A stretch of DNA of 64,000 nt from Phlebopus portentosus (GCA_037892935.1 JAYXKI010000012.1:1054001-1118000), one strand, 5' to 3'. Shown: positions 47,983 through 60,474, counted from the stretch's first letter. Translations and numbers: made by a program. Notes: generated by a model not told the origin, from the letters alone.

Positions 47983-49563
47983 GTCCCTTCAATGTCATGC
48001 ACCGGTCAGTTAGCGACGAGAGATAGAGTTTTATTAGTGTTTTTTTTTCCTGTTGAGATTTATTGTTGGTTTGTTTTGATATGGTTTTTTTTTTGATTAT
48101 GAACCACGAGCACAGTCGCGGAGAAACGGGAGCCGGACGGAAGCAACGGAACGGCTGCAAAAATAACGATTGTCAACGCGAATGTCGACAAACGGCTAGT
48201 CGTCGACCAGGATGCGTATGTCAAACGCAGGGAGTAAACGGAGCACAGCTCGCGGACGCAGGACGCGCTAGCACTCGAGACGACACGGAGGGTGTGGTAG
48301 AGAGCAGACCAGCTTTGCGGGGGGCGTGTTGATGATGAGAACCTGGAGGATAAGGGAGAGGGGACATCAGGACCGGGACGAGGACGCGACGAGGACGAGA
48401 GTTGAGAGCTGCGTGTGTGTGTGTGCCTTGGAATGACGAAAAGGAATAGAGAAATGGGACGCACTGGACGGACTCAACGCGTCTGCCTCGTGTCAGGCCT
48501 ATCTTCCGACCGTGTACACGAGTCTGCCTCGTGTTTTTAGCTTTTCAAGGAGGGAGGGAGAGGCAGGTCAACGCAGGTCAACGCGAGGGTAAAAAGAAAA
48601 GCGAAATTCAAATCCCAACAAGCGAGCCGATGAAAGAATAATCAGAATATTCTGTGATTTACTTTGCACAGCTTACTGGTACTGTAGCTTCCAATCATTT
48701 ATGGCAAGGCACTTCATAATCCTGAAACAGAAATATCTCACCTAGTATATGCAGGCACTAGTCAAGTAAAGAGCGACAACCTGAAAGGACAGACGAGCGA
48801 CACAGGCTATAGCGATCGATTTTGTTTTCCTCGTCTCTATGTCGACTATTTTATACGTATATTGACCTTGCGATCTGCACTGCTCCTGCGCAACGAGGTC
48901 GTCATATCTACCCGCTCGTCCTCAAAGAATCCATATTCCATTTCGTGGACTCACTCAGGGTCAAAAGGGGCGGATCCTGCCATTATTTATATTTGCTCCT
49001 GTTTCCTGACGTCCGGAGTCTTTCCAAACTCGTTTGATCTGCGTCGATCCTACTTTTGGATAGCATGTCCTTCAATCATGCCTATCCACTTATTTGCTTG
49101 TCTTCGGGCTATTTATCCCTCTGAAAAGATTGCGTCACCGGCTGCGCGATATTCTACCGCTTTTTCTCCAACGTTTGTCTTCCAAGTCGGATGCTGAATT
49201 AATACACTAGAAGGTAACAACACCCTTCTCGTTCTTCATAGCACGTTCTACGTTGACTGACTGCGCTTCTCGCTCGGGTGTTTTATCGTCGTGATGAAGC
49301 GGCTTCACCTTGATACGGAAAGGGTGGAGGGTACGTGCAAGGCGGTGCGTTGCGGTGAGCTGCGTTGGTGAGAGGAATTGGTTGTCTGGTTGACAAAAGG
49401 GCAGGCAGGCAGGCTTGGAGGAAGAATCATACTTCTTCAGCAAGTCCGTTATCAGTCCACTAATTTACAGAAGAAGAGTAGAGCGCCTTTTGCAACAAGT
49501 CCAGAGATTTTCATCATGAAAGTCCATGTAGAGTTAGACTTTGTACGAACGAATTTCTTTTTT
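47983..49563. other. Intergenic, promoter of the large gene
   Basis: Pyrimidine/purine-rich tracts (T runs at 48036-48092), a short GT run near 48413-48424 and a repeated GTCTGCCTCGTGT (about 48480 and 48522). Short frames at 48822-49197 are not supported as genes. Confidence 0.45.
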
Positions 49564-50496
49564 TTATTCCTGATGCACGTGGTTGACTTTAGCCTGGCGG
49601 CGATTCAGGCCGAGAACCTCCATCCCCGCGCGTGCAACCCCCCGTGCGTACGCGAAAGCCACAGCGTTGATCCCGCAGACGCTCCCCGCGAGGCGTTTGA
49701 TGCAGGACAGCGGAGGGGCGAGGAAAGGGAGCATGAGGTGCAGAATTTCCTGCGAGCGAGTAGTTAGTTAGTTTATATAGTAAGGATGGAGAGAAGGATG
49801 TACGGACTTCGGGCTGGTAGTAATCTTCTTGTTGGGTTATGTAGTACTTCCCGTCTTCGTCGTTCTTTCTCAGAGTTACTTTTACGAGGAGTCTATGAGT
49901 CGAATTCCTCGGTGAGGAATGATACTTCGAGGAAAGTGAGGACTGACCGAGCTGGTCTAGCACTGAACGGACTCAGGAAGATGTGGAAGCTTTGGACGAC
50001 GTTCAGGTAGGCTACTGCTTGCGACTCGTCGTATACTATCCGAACACAGATTGTTCAAGAAAGTGAAACATTTGCATAAGATGAGGAGAATACCGAAAGA
50101 CTCGACTTCCAAGCTAATATCCGGACTCAAGTCCCTATACCACCTATGTACATCCGTCCAGTCGCGTCAAACCAGCACCAACGAAACGGAATATAACACG
50201 CACTCGTAAATACCAGCAATCTCATCCCTACTCCCCGGTCCAGGATGCACAGAGCACAGAGGATGCAAGAACCCCGCGTCGGAGGTGAAGTACCTGTTTA
50301 TAGCCGCGCGCTGCTCCGAGACGGATTTGGCGAGGCAGAAGGATTTGACGACGGAGACGATTTCATTGCGTGGGTCGTTCATGACGGGTTTGTCGTCGTC
50401 GTCGCTGTCGCTGCCAGGGTGTTGCTTGTTTGGTTCTGAGGAGACACGTACGGACTGTGGCGGAGGACGGGGGCTGCTAATGAGGCTATGACGCAA
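49564..50496 (-). CDS. NTF2-like (SnoaL-type fold) conserved fungal protein
   Basis: Exact function unknown. Exon 1 (ATG 50496) has a disordered head (SDSDDDDKPVMNDPRNE) followed by the fold's start, INRYFTSDAGFLHPLCSVHPGPGSRDEIAGIYE, and exon 2 adds WYRDLSPDISLEVESF. Exon 3 carries IVYDESQAVAYLNVVQSFHI and LSPFSARP; exon 4 carries VKVTLRKNDEDGKYYITQQ and EDYYQPE. The last exon codes EILHLMLPFLAPPLSCIKRL and a terminal helix ending KVNHVHQE, TAA at 49564-49566. The pattern (tryptophan-tyrosine after the first domain, a beta-rich core, a hydrophobic C-terminal helix reaching towards a membrane) is that of a fungal family with an NTF2-like domain I recall from basidiomycete genomes. It is divergent from the cyclophilin gene with about 450 nt between starts. 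Confidence 0.72.
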
Positions 50497-50952
50497 GGTG
50501 TGTCCTACCTATTATCGGGTCGGAGTGGCACGTGGTTGTCTAATCTAATCTCTCAAACTATATCTTTTGGACGTAGACGTGAAATGGCATATATATTATA
50601 TTATTCGAGTATGTATCACCTTGTACGTAGTCGTGTAGAGAGATCAATTCCGAAGAAATGAAGACGGATTGTTTAGCTCGATTCGTTGCATTCATCAACG
50701 GTCAGAGACACGAATATAAGTGAGGAGCTATGTGATTAAGAAAGATGCAGTGTGTACGAGTCTCCATATATCTTCCTTCATCCGAGACCCAGAAGTGATG
50801 GTAGGAGGTTGTGTGAACGAGCGCGTTGAACTCGGCCGGCGCCACGAATTCGGAATGGAATTTACAGACCCGTCGATCACACGTGATGCACACCCAAGTC
50901 AAATCTTAACTTCTCTTTTACTCACTGCTTCTATCATACCAAATTCAAAAGC
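50497..50952. promoter_or_regulatory. Shared divergent promoter region
   Basis: The NTF2-like gene (-) and the cyclophilin gene (+) start on either side. No gene lies inside it. TATA-like runs occur near 50590-50610. Which signals serve which gene cannot be read. Confidence 0.4.
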
Positions 50953-52007
50953 ATGTCACAGAACACACAGCGTCCGGTGGTCTTCTTCGACATCAATGTC
51001 GGCGAGACGCCCGCTGGGAGGATGAAGATGGAGTTGTTCAGTGATATCGTGCCAAAGTCGGTGATGGTTCCTCCTGGCATCTCGTGTTCTTTTTACGATA
51101 CTGACGCGTTTACGGTTGTTATGTTTCGTAGGACGGCGGAGAATTTCAGGCAGTTGTGCACTGGAGAGTATAGGTGTGCTGGATTACAGGAATGTTGAAC
51201 TCTACTTATTCTGATTTATCGCGTGTGGAAAGGGTAAATTCGAGACCGCAGGGGTACAAAGGGTCGATATTCCATCGGTGAGTCGTGACAGCGTCCCGCT
51301 AGTAGTAAAATTTACTGAACGTTGCGCACTAGAGTGTAAGTTTAAGTTAAACACTAGCTAATGCTTTACCCTTATTTTAATTCTCTGCGTTCAAGCGTAC
51401 CGAGCTTCATGTGCCAAGGTACGTTCCGACTCGGCTTCACACCAGTCATTGCTGACGATCTGACTTCCGAAGGTGGCGACTTTATTAAAGGCGACGGCAC
51501 GGGCTCATTTTCGATCTATGGAGACAAGTTTCCCGTGTGTATTATCGTCGTCACCTTCTCTTGAATCTGGTGTTCTGATGAACGGACATTTGTCAAGCTA
51601 GGATGAGAACTTCAAAGTGAAGCATACCGAGCCTGGGTTATTATCAATGGTATGTTCACTGTTCGGTCATCATCAAGGATCCCTGTCTTTACGCCGCACA
51701 GGCTAATTCTGGGCCTAATACGAACGGATGTCAGGTAAGACTCCGGGTTTCTCGCTCTCGACTAATCGACCCTGATTCGAGATAGTTCTTCATCACGACC
51801 GCTAAATGCGACTTCCTGGACGGGAAGCACGTTGTGTTTGGGAAGGTGATCGATGGGATGCTGACATTGCGGAAGATTGAAAATGTTCCGACTGGGCCGA
51901 ACAACAGGCCCAAGTTGGCTGTGAAGATTGTTGGTGAGTGCATCAATGTTAGTGTTTTGTTTTGAGAATAGGTGTTGATTGTAGTGATAGAATGTGGAGA
52001 GATGTGA
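50953..52007 (+). CDS. PPIH: Spliceosomal cyclophilin H (peptidyl-prolyl isomerase)
   Basis: Cis-trans prolyl isomerase that in other eukaryotes binds the Prp3/Prp4 part of the U4/U6.U5 tri-snRNP. The frame from ATG 50953 reads [133 protein letters not shown] and [14 protein letters not shown], ending ECGEM and TGA at 52005-52007. The [16 protein letters not shown] tail is the hallmark of the H type. The catalytic Arg (FHRV), QFFIT and the pocket Trp-equivalent region ([12 protein letters not shown], with Phe instead of Trp) are present. By the splice chosen, the loop after the catalytic Arg is one residue shorter than in the family ([11 protein letters not shown]). Confidence 0.93.
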
Positions 52008-52248
52008 TGATATTGTAGAGTAGAATAAAAGATATTGTCGGAGTCGGACCGATAGCATAGATTTTGTATATAATAACGCGACGCTCATCCGTCATTTCAT
52101 TTCATTTCTCTCTTCTCCACTCTCTGCGATATCCGGCGCCATTGGTCTCAGACAAATTCAATTCATTCATTCGTGCGTTCATTTCGTTCCTCGTATTTAT
52201 GTATATATCATGACATGAGCGGTCTCCTCGTTGTCTTGCTGCGGAACG

Positions 52249-54047
52249 ATGTCAGGCTCACCCAAGGTCAAGTGCAAACCCGAAAGTGATAGAGCCAAAA
52301 GTCACAGTCGTTCTGCGCCGCCGACGAGGGCGCCAAGCTCCTCCTCGCTCTTTGGTTCCGTGTCCGGCGCCTCTCGTGACCTACTTTCAGCACCGAAATC
52401 CGGTGCAACAAAGCCAGCGCGATCATCGTCAAGGACACGTCATTCCCTCGACTGCAAAGCTTTGAATCATTACTCGCAGGTCCACGGTCATCCTGCTTTT
52501 GTCATCTCTCCGCTCGTGCCTCCGCTTTCTTCAAGCTCTTCTTCTCCCACGTCGATGGTGAATTCTGCTACGACTAATATGAATGATAGAGGTGGTGGTG
52601 GCGACGATGATGTGGTACCGGAGAACGAGAGACCCCGACGCGCGGTGTCGTCCCCGCAGCTCGTGCGAACGACGACGACGCGTGCGAGGAGCGACTCGGC
52701 GAGCTCGTCGGCTTCGTTGACTGCTACGGAGGAGAATTACGCGCGTGCGCGCGCTTCGGGGAATGCGAATGCGAACGCAAGTGTGCGAGGACACGGACAC
52801 GGGAATGGGAACGTTCATGCATATGGACATGTGTATGGATATCCTTCACACGCGCACTCTTCTTCGTATATGCCGCCGTCGGCGTCGACGTCGCGCTTCC
52901 CGACGGGGGCGTATCCGCCGTTATGGACCTTTGCGGCACAGCCTATCGTACCTACGAGCCCGGACTCGAGTGAGGCTGCTACGAGTCCGAGCGACGATGC
53001 CGAAGAGGATGAGGAGGATAGCGATGAGGTAGACCGGGAAGCGGACGATTTGATCTTCGTGTCGCGTGCGAGCTCGTCGACGAGTATGAGTTCGCATGTC
53101 CGGAATCGGAGAGGTGGTGGGGCTAACGCGAAGAGGAGGGGGAGCGAGGGACATGGACATGGTGGACAGCATCAGAATCAGAGGTTCGTTACGACTGCGA
53201 GAGGGCAGCCTTGTGCGGGCGAGACGGAGACGGAGTTGGATGAGCTGGTGAGTGTATTCTTTGCGCATATACTCAGTTCATTCATTACTGATCCTGATGT
53301 AAAAAAAAATACAGCCTATTCGTCTACCTACGTCGCGGAACGTCAAATCAAGACCGGTGGTGCCCCTCCTCGTCGACTTCCTCGTCCCTTTTCTGTTCCA
53401 AGTAACGCGCTTTCTCTCGGTCGTCCCTGCGACGTTTGGGATGCTGTATAACTTGTACCTTGTCTTCCGACCGCCTCCTACAACCACGAATGGTGTGACG
53501 ATATCGAGTGTGGATCGTGTTGTTTGTGCTTTATGGGTACGAAGTCATTCCTTTTTATCTGAAAGAGACTGAACTGAAATGTGTGCATTAGGCTATTTTG
53601 ACAGGCTTTCAATGTTTATTCTTAACATCTGGGTTACTATCCCGCTGGAAAGCGTACTATACGACTGTTTCAACGCTTATTCGACTCGTAGCTCTACAGG
53701 GTATATGCTGGCCCGCCACGCACTTTACGCTTGTCTTGTTCGACCATACGAAACGGCCGTTGACATGTTGGGCGCTCATCGGGACGACGACGTGCCTTTC
53801 GAGGAGCGTGCAGCTGTGGGTGACGAGCAACCTTTATATAGGCAACTCGGCGGCGAATAATTTGAATATGATGACGAGTGGGGGAGGGAAGGTGCTGAGG
53901 AGTGAAGGCCGACTAGGACCGAGGAGGTGGGATTGGGGCGAGGTGATGGTGAAGTGCGCGTTGCCTGCCGGGATATTGTATTTTGTGACCGCCTGGGCGA
54001 TGATGTTGAAGCAGGATCCGCTGTTTCTGGGTGTAACGGTGAGATAG
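52249..54047 (+). CDS. EOS1: EOS1-type N-glycosylation-related ER membrane protein
   Basis: In yeast Eos1 is an ER membrane protein affecting N-glycosylation and oxidative-stress tolerance. Exons 52249-53247, 53315-53536 and 53592-54047 give 558 residues. The first about 330 residues are Ser/Asp/His-rich and disordered, with Asn-Ala repeats (NANANAS) and an acidic run (DDAEEDEEDSDEVDREADD). The conserved part starts at LPTSRNVKSRPVV, with VTRFLSVVPATFGMLYNLYL, ISSVDRVVCALWAILTGFQC, LFLTSGLLSRWKAYY, STLIRLVALQGICWPATHF, and VQLWVTSNLY. These are the family's core helices. The C-terminus has one more helix (LPAGILYFVTAWAMMLK). The N-terminal extension is much longer than the yeast protein's and probably cytosolic. 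The start at ATG 52249 is chosen because no earlier in-frame ATG is seen. Confidence 0.85.
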
Positions 54048-54324
54048 TGTACTGTATAATATGTATGTATATATGTATTATATAGAGCATTTTTCATGGA
54101 CCCCATTTTGTGCATTTCTCCGTTGTGGCCGTCTAACCCGACCGACGATGAAGTCCGAAGTGTACGGCGTAATTGCACATGGAGCACAGCACATTGCCTA
54201 GCCTAGTGTTGTGTAGCTCATCCCGCTATTTTATAATATAATATTCCTTTTATGTGGCGAGTGTCCTCTCCGCTCGTCCTTGTCATCCCCTTCTTCGCCA
54301 CTTTCTACCTCGCTTTGCCTCGTC

Positions 54325-57300
54325 ATGTCAATGCTCGCACTGAGTGCAATAGGACGCCTGGGACTTTATGGTGCGACGCGTCGCGTCGCGTCTCTCTCAC
54401 CTATTCTGCTTCCCGCCATTCGTTCCCGTTTCCGGCAGTATTCCTCCGCAGCCAAGCGTCGTCCAATTGTGGGCATCCGCCGAGAGGACCCGCAGAGGAT
54501 ATGGGAGCGTCGTTCTCCGCTTACGCCGGGCGCTGTGCACAGGCTGGTGAACGAGCATGGCGTGGATGTGCTGGTGCAGCCTTGTGAGAGGAGGGTGTGG
54601 AAGGATGAAGACTTCCTTAAGGTGTGCTTTACCTTGTGATATTCTTTCCTTTGGAGTGTATTGTATTGTATTGATGGCATCATCTTTGCGTTTGGATGAA
54701 TGAATGAATGAATGAATGAACGGATTGGTTGATGCTTGACAGGCGGGAGCGTGGATACATCCTACACTCGCACCTGCAGATGTCATCCTGGGGATTAAAG
54801 AGGCGCCTTTGGACGAGGTCCTCTCCGACCCAGCGCCGAATTCGAAACAGCCCAGGACGCACATCATGTTCTCCCATACGCATAAAGGGCAGAAGTACAA
54901 TGCTCCGCTTTTGAGCAAGTTTCTTGCTGAGAGTGAACATGGAGACAATGCGAATGCGAACTCGAATCCGAGCTTGCTGCCAACGCTGATTGATTGGGAG
55001 CTACTTACGAATGGGGAGGGTAAGAGGACGGTTGGGTTTGGGTGGTTCGCTGGAGGTTTGTACTACTCATGTCCATTTCGAAGTTTATTGGGTTCTGATG
55101 AATATTTCGTGCGTTTTCTGCTTAGTCGCTGGTGCGCTTGAGGGACTCCTTTCTACGGCTCTCTTGCACCTTAATCTGGGTGTAGCTTCGCCTTTCTTGG
55201 TTCGTTCGTTTTGCCCTCATTTTCAGTCCTTTTACCTTTTAACATGAAAGATACAAAACATAGGGAACGCCGCGACCACATACAGGCTCGCTTCCCTTGC
55301 TCTTAGCTTTGCTGCAGCGAATCGGCGACACGATAGCTACAAATGGGACACCGAAGAGCATGGGTCCTTTCATCGTAGCCGTTACTGGGTGATTGAATTT
55401 TTCTCGTTGCTGGTGTTCTGCTCAAAGTGCTGATTCATTTTGTGATTTCATGCATTGCAGCTCCGGACAAGTATCTGCAGGAGTGCTGTACAGTCTTCGT
55501 GAAACACTCCCTACGCAGGATGTCACTGTTAAGGACCTGCCCAGGCTGATAAGAGATCCTAGTAAGTGGCGTTATCTTCTCATTCTGACCCATCAGACTT
55601 ATTTGAATCGCTTTTCGGGAAGGCACACCTCTGAATAAGGTGAGATACGATGGAGAAGACTGCACGATTAGCTAGCTAATTCCATGCATAGATATACCTC
55701 CTTCATGCTACGCAGGAGACATACCTATTCAACCGAATGACTGGTGAGCCTGCCACGAGGGAATCTTACTATGCAAATCCCGGGCAATTCGAGTCCCAGT
55801 TTAGCGAACTCGTGAGTGTCAATTAGAGTCACAACATTGCAAATGGTGCCTGCTAACGCCAAAATGTAAAGATCGCTCCATACACTACGCTTCTCATCAA
55901 TGGTGTCGGTTGGTCAGCCGACTCGCCCCGTTTGATGACGGTTGAGCAGACTGCTTCCGCTCTTGTACGCGTCCGAGAGTTGCAGCAGGAATTGCAAGCT
56001 TCAGGTCGAGGGGACGTTATGAAGGGCAGATGTCAGAGTTTTGCAGACGTGAGCTGTGATATCGAGGTATAAGATTCTACATGCTCCTCTTTTTTTGGAA
56101 GTCGTGCATTGATATATGTGTGAATACAGGGCGGTCTCGGATTTCTGACTCGGCCTTCAACGTTATCTGAGCCCTCTTTCTCAATCGACCTGCATTCTGC
56201 CTTCCCCGATCGACGGCTGCCGGCTGCGCCACTTCCGCCGTTGCGGACGATGTCGGTAGATATACTGCCTACTTCACTGCCACTTGAAGCGAGCGAGAGG
56301 TTCTGCAGGGGTGTGGTTCCTTATGTCAGAAGCGTTGCTAGTAGGTATGGTGAGGTAAGAATGTCGGGAACAAATGCGGGGGAAGGAGTGGTCGATGAAG
56401 CAGTGGAACGAGCGACTATTGCTTCGTATGGGAGGCTTAGGAAACAACATGAGTGGTTACAGGGCATGGTCGACGAGTATCGGAAGTCTGAGTCGAGCGC
56501 TGCGAAGTCCGATGCGTCTTCGGCTTCGACAGGGCACGGTTCCGGCGCAAGACCCTTTTGGAGGAAGAAAATCTTGCTGCTTGGGAGCGGGATGGTTGCA
56601 GGCCCGACTGTGGAAGAGATTTGCCGGCGGAAGGACGTCGAGCTGATCGTAGGTGCGCTTTTAAGTCGGAATTCGCTGTTTTGAAGTCAAGAGTGATTGT
56701 AACTGGTACGGGCTTTTTCGTGTTTAGCAAGCGATCAGGAATCTCGCAACGTGTCCCTGTGTCAGCATCATGAAAATGCAACACCCGTGACGATTAACAT
56801 GACCCAGCAGGATAAAGTCGAAGAGCTGGTCAAGGGCGTTGACGTAGTTATCAGGTACGCAGTGTAGCCATAGTCATATTTTAATTTAATTCGGGATCCT
56901 CGTCGATTGAATGAAAATCGTTTCACCAGTCTTCTACCGGTCCCTTTCCATCCGGCTGTAGCAGAGCTCTGCATCAAGCATCAACGACATCTGGTGACAG
57001 CGTCTTATATCTCTCCGGCTATGCGAGCGCTGCATGAGCGGTGAGTGTCTGTGCCTCAATTAATGAGTGTACCTCATTTCATTCATGATGTTGCTCTGAG
57101 CAGAGCAGCGAATTCGAACGTGCTTCTCCTTAATGAAATCGGTCTGGATCCTGGGATTGATCATTGTTCCGCCTTGTCGCTTTTGGCGTCACTGAAGAGA
57201 GAAGGGAAGAAGGTCGTGTCGTTCTCATCGTTCTGTGGTGGCCTGCCTGCTCCGGAATGCTCGGATGTCCCGTTGAAATATAAGTTCAGTTGGAGTCCTA

Positions 57301-58346
57301 GAGGTGTGCTGAGTGCTGCACTGAATGGAGCTGAGTTCCTGGTTGGTGGAAAGGTAAGATTGAAATTAAATCAAATCCCGGTTGGATTGTTGTGTTAGTT
57401 ATGCTGATGTGATGATGCACGTAGACCTACACCGTTCCAAGCGAAAATCTACTTCGTTCGAATATTTCTCGGCTCCCCGTGTCGGAAGTCCTGCAACTTG
57501 AGGGTCTCCCTAATCGCGATAGCCTTTCGTATTCGACGACTTATGACCTTCATGCGGCCGATGGTTTGCAGACGCTGTTTAGAGGGACGATAAGGTTGGA
57601 TTTGATTCTGATAACACTATGACGATTTGATCTGATCACTGTGAACTAGGTATCCGGGATTCTGCGAGCTTTTGTTAGGTTTCAAGCAACTAGGTTTACT
57701 GGATACGGATCGGTCGCTACGCATAACATCCTATTCTGACCTTATCCGTGCCTCTGTGGAGGATCTCACGGGCAGCAGGGTCGACAACCTTGTGGAATTG
57801 CAATCGGCGTTAAGAGATTTGACCTCTACGAGTGACATATCGAACCTTTTCGACGCTGTCCAATGGCTTTCTCAGGAGGCGAATGACATGCCTAAACCAC
57901 CGACGGTTGCTACGCCAGTGATCGACCTCTTCGCGACGCTTCTCGCGCACAAGCTTGCCTACAAACCCGGCGAACGTGACCTCGTCGTCTTGCACCACGA
58001 GCTCATTACTTCTTCATCTTCAGCTAATACGAAGACAATGACAACTTCCGATTCCCACGAAGACGCAATTTCGCGCGATGAAGTGCACACGTCGGCGCTG
58101 GAGGTTTACGGAACGCCGGCACATTCGGCGATGGCGTTGTGTGTGGGAGTGCCTGCGGCGTTGGCGGCGCTGAGAGTGCTGGATGGTGGGTATAAACAGG
58201 TTGGTGTGCGTGGGCCGGACCATCCGGATATGTATGAATTTGTTCTGGAGGGTATGCAGGAGAGGGGCTTGAGGATGAAGCATCGGACGAGTAAGTTTGT
58301 TGAAGGGCGAAGCGTGGAGAGCAGGTTGAGAGAGATCTGGAATTGA
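54325..58346 (+). CDS. AASS: Fused lysine-ketoglutarate reductase / saccharopine dehydrogenase
   Basis: Bifunctional mitochondrial lysine-degrading enzyme: lysine plus 2-oxoglutarate to saccharopine, then to glutamate plus aminoadipate semialdehyde. From ATG 54325 the first 40 residues are Arg/Ser-rich without acids ([13 protein letters not shown]), a mitochondrial signal. Reductase half: [136 protein letters not shown]. Dehydrogenase half: [110 protein letters not shown], and the C-terminal [20 protein letters not shown]. It has many introns and one (GAAT)n tract inside an intron. In yeast the two activities are separate genes (LYS1, LYS9) used for biosynthesis; the fusion order here is that of animal/plant AASS. 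Confidence 0.93.
54692..54721 (+). repeat. Simple repeat (GAAT)n inside an intron
   Basis: About six to seven GAAT units within the first intron of the AASS-like gene. Confidence 0.85.
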
Positions 58347-58478
58347 CCGGGTACCTTTCTTGAGTGCTTTCGCTCCTGGCTTGTTGCACATACGCACACA
58401 TTTTCTTGTATCGACGCACAACTTATATATACAGTGTACTGAAATAGATTAAACATACAAGAACGACGACTGTAGAAT

Positions 58479-59358
58479 TTAACTCCCCTTCATTATCGAA
58501 TCGATGCGTGCTCGTTGGATTTTCTGTCGGAAGGGAATAAGGACAGCGAAGCCGAAAATGAATGTGCTCAAGACATATTTCAGCTGAGTCCATGAGAAGG
58601 AAGATCCCTTATCAGCACGGCTATTCTATTTGTCAATTACGATGACTGGATTATGTACTTACTCCTACGAAGAATGGTGTTCTGTGTTTGACGCATAACC
58701 TCTGGACGTACAGAGCTTCGAGGACGTGTAGCACGGCGACGAAAGACCAGATCGCTTTGCTTCCTAGGGGACCGCCGGTATTCTTGTAGAGCCATTGTCC
58801 GAGTTCCCAGTATGCTCCGCTGTAGTCCGGAGAAATGGTTGTGTAGACGAGTAAAGCCAAGGGAACGCCAGTTTTAATGACGCCAAGGGGAAGCTCGAAA
58901 GTTGTAATTTGCGGTGCTTTCAACTAAATACGAGTTTGTGAATTGGAGTTGTAGTGTAGGGGAAGGAAAGAGGATGGGGACGAACCATCCCGAGCGACTC
59001 TTGCGCATCTGCAGTCATACTCAACAGACGCGGCTTGACTTCCTCGTAGCCCACTAAAGGCGGATCGAAGATTACTCGTACATCTGACTCTGCATCGCCC
59101 TTCCCCTTGACTTTATATCGCAAAGTCATGCCCTTCAGAATGCATGCGTGAAACGAGAACATCAGAAATTAGAATCAAAATGTGTTTTTAAGTATCAGAG
59201 ATCAGACAATGCACCTCTCTGTCGATAGCAGTCATCCGCGCGCTCGAGACTTGCTCGGAGACTTTGCCCCAGTATTTCACGTACGCGACGAGCGTGTCGG
59301 GATGGTTGGACATGTACATGCAGAGAAACGTGGACTTCTCTGCGACGGGGTCTGCCAT
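58479..59358 (-). CDS. DUF2470-domain membrane protein
   Basis: Starts at ATG 59358 (MADPVAEKS) and ends at TAA 58479-58481. The N-terminal third is a DUF2470 module: FLCMYMSNHPDTLVAYVKYW, then MTAIDREVHC, MTLRYKV, RVIFDPPLVGYEEVKPRLLS, and ADAQESLGM. DUF2470 is found at the end of haem-utilisation and FMN-binding proteins and may help bind haem or iron; here it stands with a membrane part: PQITTFELPLGVIKTGVPLA, LYKNTGGPLGSKAIW, SFVAVLHVLEALYVQRLCV, and the last exon QLKYVLSTFIFGFAVLIPFR with a basic tail. The last acceptor giving NSRADKGSS keeps the frame. It is convergent with the AASS-like gene. Confidence 0.85.
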
Positions 59359-60466
59359 GGCTGTCGCTGCTGGAGGAGTAAGACGATAGCTAAGAAAGAG
59401 CCTGTGAGTTAACTGGAAATGACACGTATTTCTTGCTGAAATATGCTGACCGACAGTCAAGACGAGAGGACAAGGACACGATTCGCGTGAAAATCAGGAG
59501 ATCAGCCTATCACGTTACCCGGATTCGTATTGCCGATCAGACCCACTGAGGGCACGGCAGAAACGACAACTTGACTCGAGATTCTGTATGACTCTGTATA
59601 CACAGTGAGTCCAAAAGCGGTCCATAGGGTGTTTCTGACGCTACCTGGATTCTTCATGGTCATTGTAGGAAGTTTTCTTTTCTGCAGCGGGTCTTTATGG
59701 GCTCCAGAAACTAACCACTTAGTGACAACACAGTGCATCGACTGGCGAGTTCTCTGATATTTGAAGTCGGAGAAAGGCCACTGCATATCATGGCACAGGC
59801 TTTATTAGTCTGAAGTCTCTGGAGCTCAGCAGAAGAATTGTTTCTTGAAATGCAACGCGTCCGCGAATTTTCCTCCGCCCTGATTCCTTGCTTCATTGGT
59901 CCGTCGAATTGTTGACCGGATTTTCTGCGCCTTCATGAGCTCACCATCTTATCTTACTTTAGCGGCTCCCAGTCACCAGCAGAGGACGCTATCTTGAATC
60001 TTTGTTTGTGTGTGTAAATCCGCGGTAATTTCATTCAATCTCGGCTCGTAAGGCGGCAAAGGCACAGCAAAATGATCGCTTCATTCCTTCTGATGACGAC
60101 GAGAATCCCGTACGAGCGTCTTGGCTCGAGGAAATGCACCGCATCTGAGCCGATTCACGACAGTTATTCGCTTCCAGCTCTTGGGACTATTATTCTCTTT
60201 GCCTTCCGTTCCTTCCGAATGTACGATGTATTGTGTGCTTTCGAACCCGTAGATTTCAAAGTACTGTAACATGTGGTGAGTTGGATGCCCCGTGATGCTT
60301 TCTTATATTCTAATTCAATTCTTGCAATGTCACTTATGATGATGTAATTTGTGGGGTATGGTATGGGTGATTATATAACACCCCTGATCCATGGCGTCAC
60401 CTTGCTCCGAGCTTGAATCCATGGCCACGGGGTCCATACGTCACTTTGTGGTCTATCGTGGTGGAC
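59359..60466. other. Intergenic, DUF2470 promoter and upstream of the tiny gene
   Basis: A 94-codon frame at 59502-59786 (-) is uninterrupted but not recognised. No other coding support. Confidence 0.4.
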
Positions 60467-60474
60467 TATAAAAA
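60467..60474 (+). promoter_or_regulatory. TATA box of the tiny gene
   Basis: TATAAAAA lies 104 nt before the ATG at 60571, in a short leader, as in the hydrophobin genes. It suggests strong transcription. Confidence 0.6.

Noticed and set aside
59502..59786. 94-codon frame on the minus strand upstream of the DUF2470 gene
   Set aside because: Uninterrupted but not recognised; no TATA box or splice support, so left unannotated. Transcript data could revive it.
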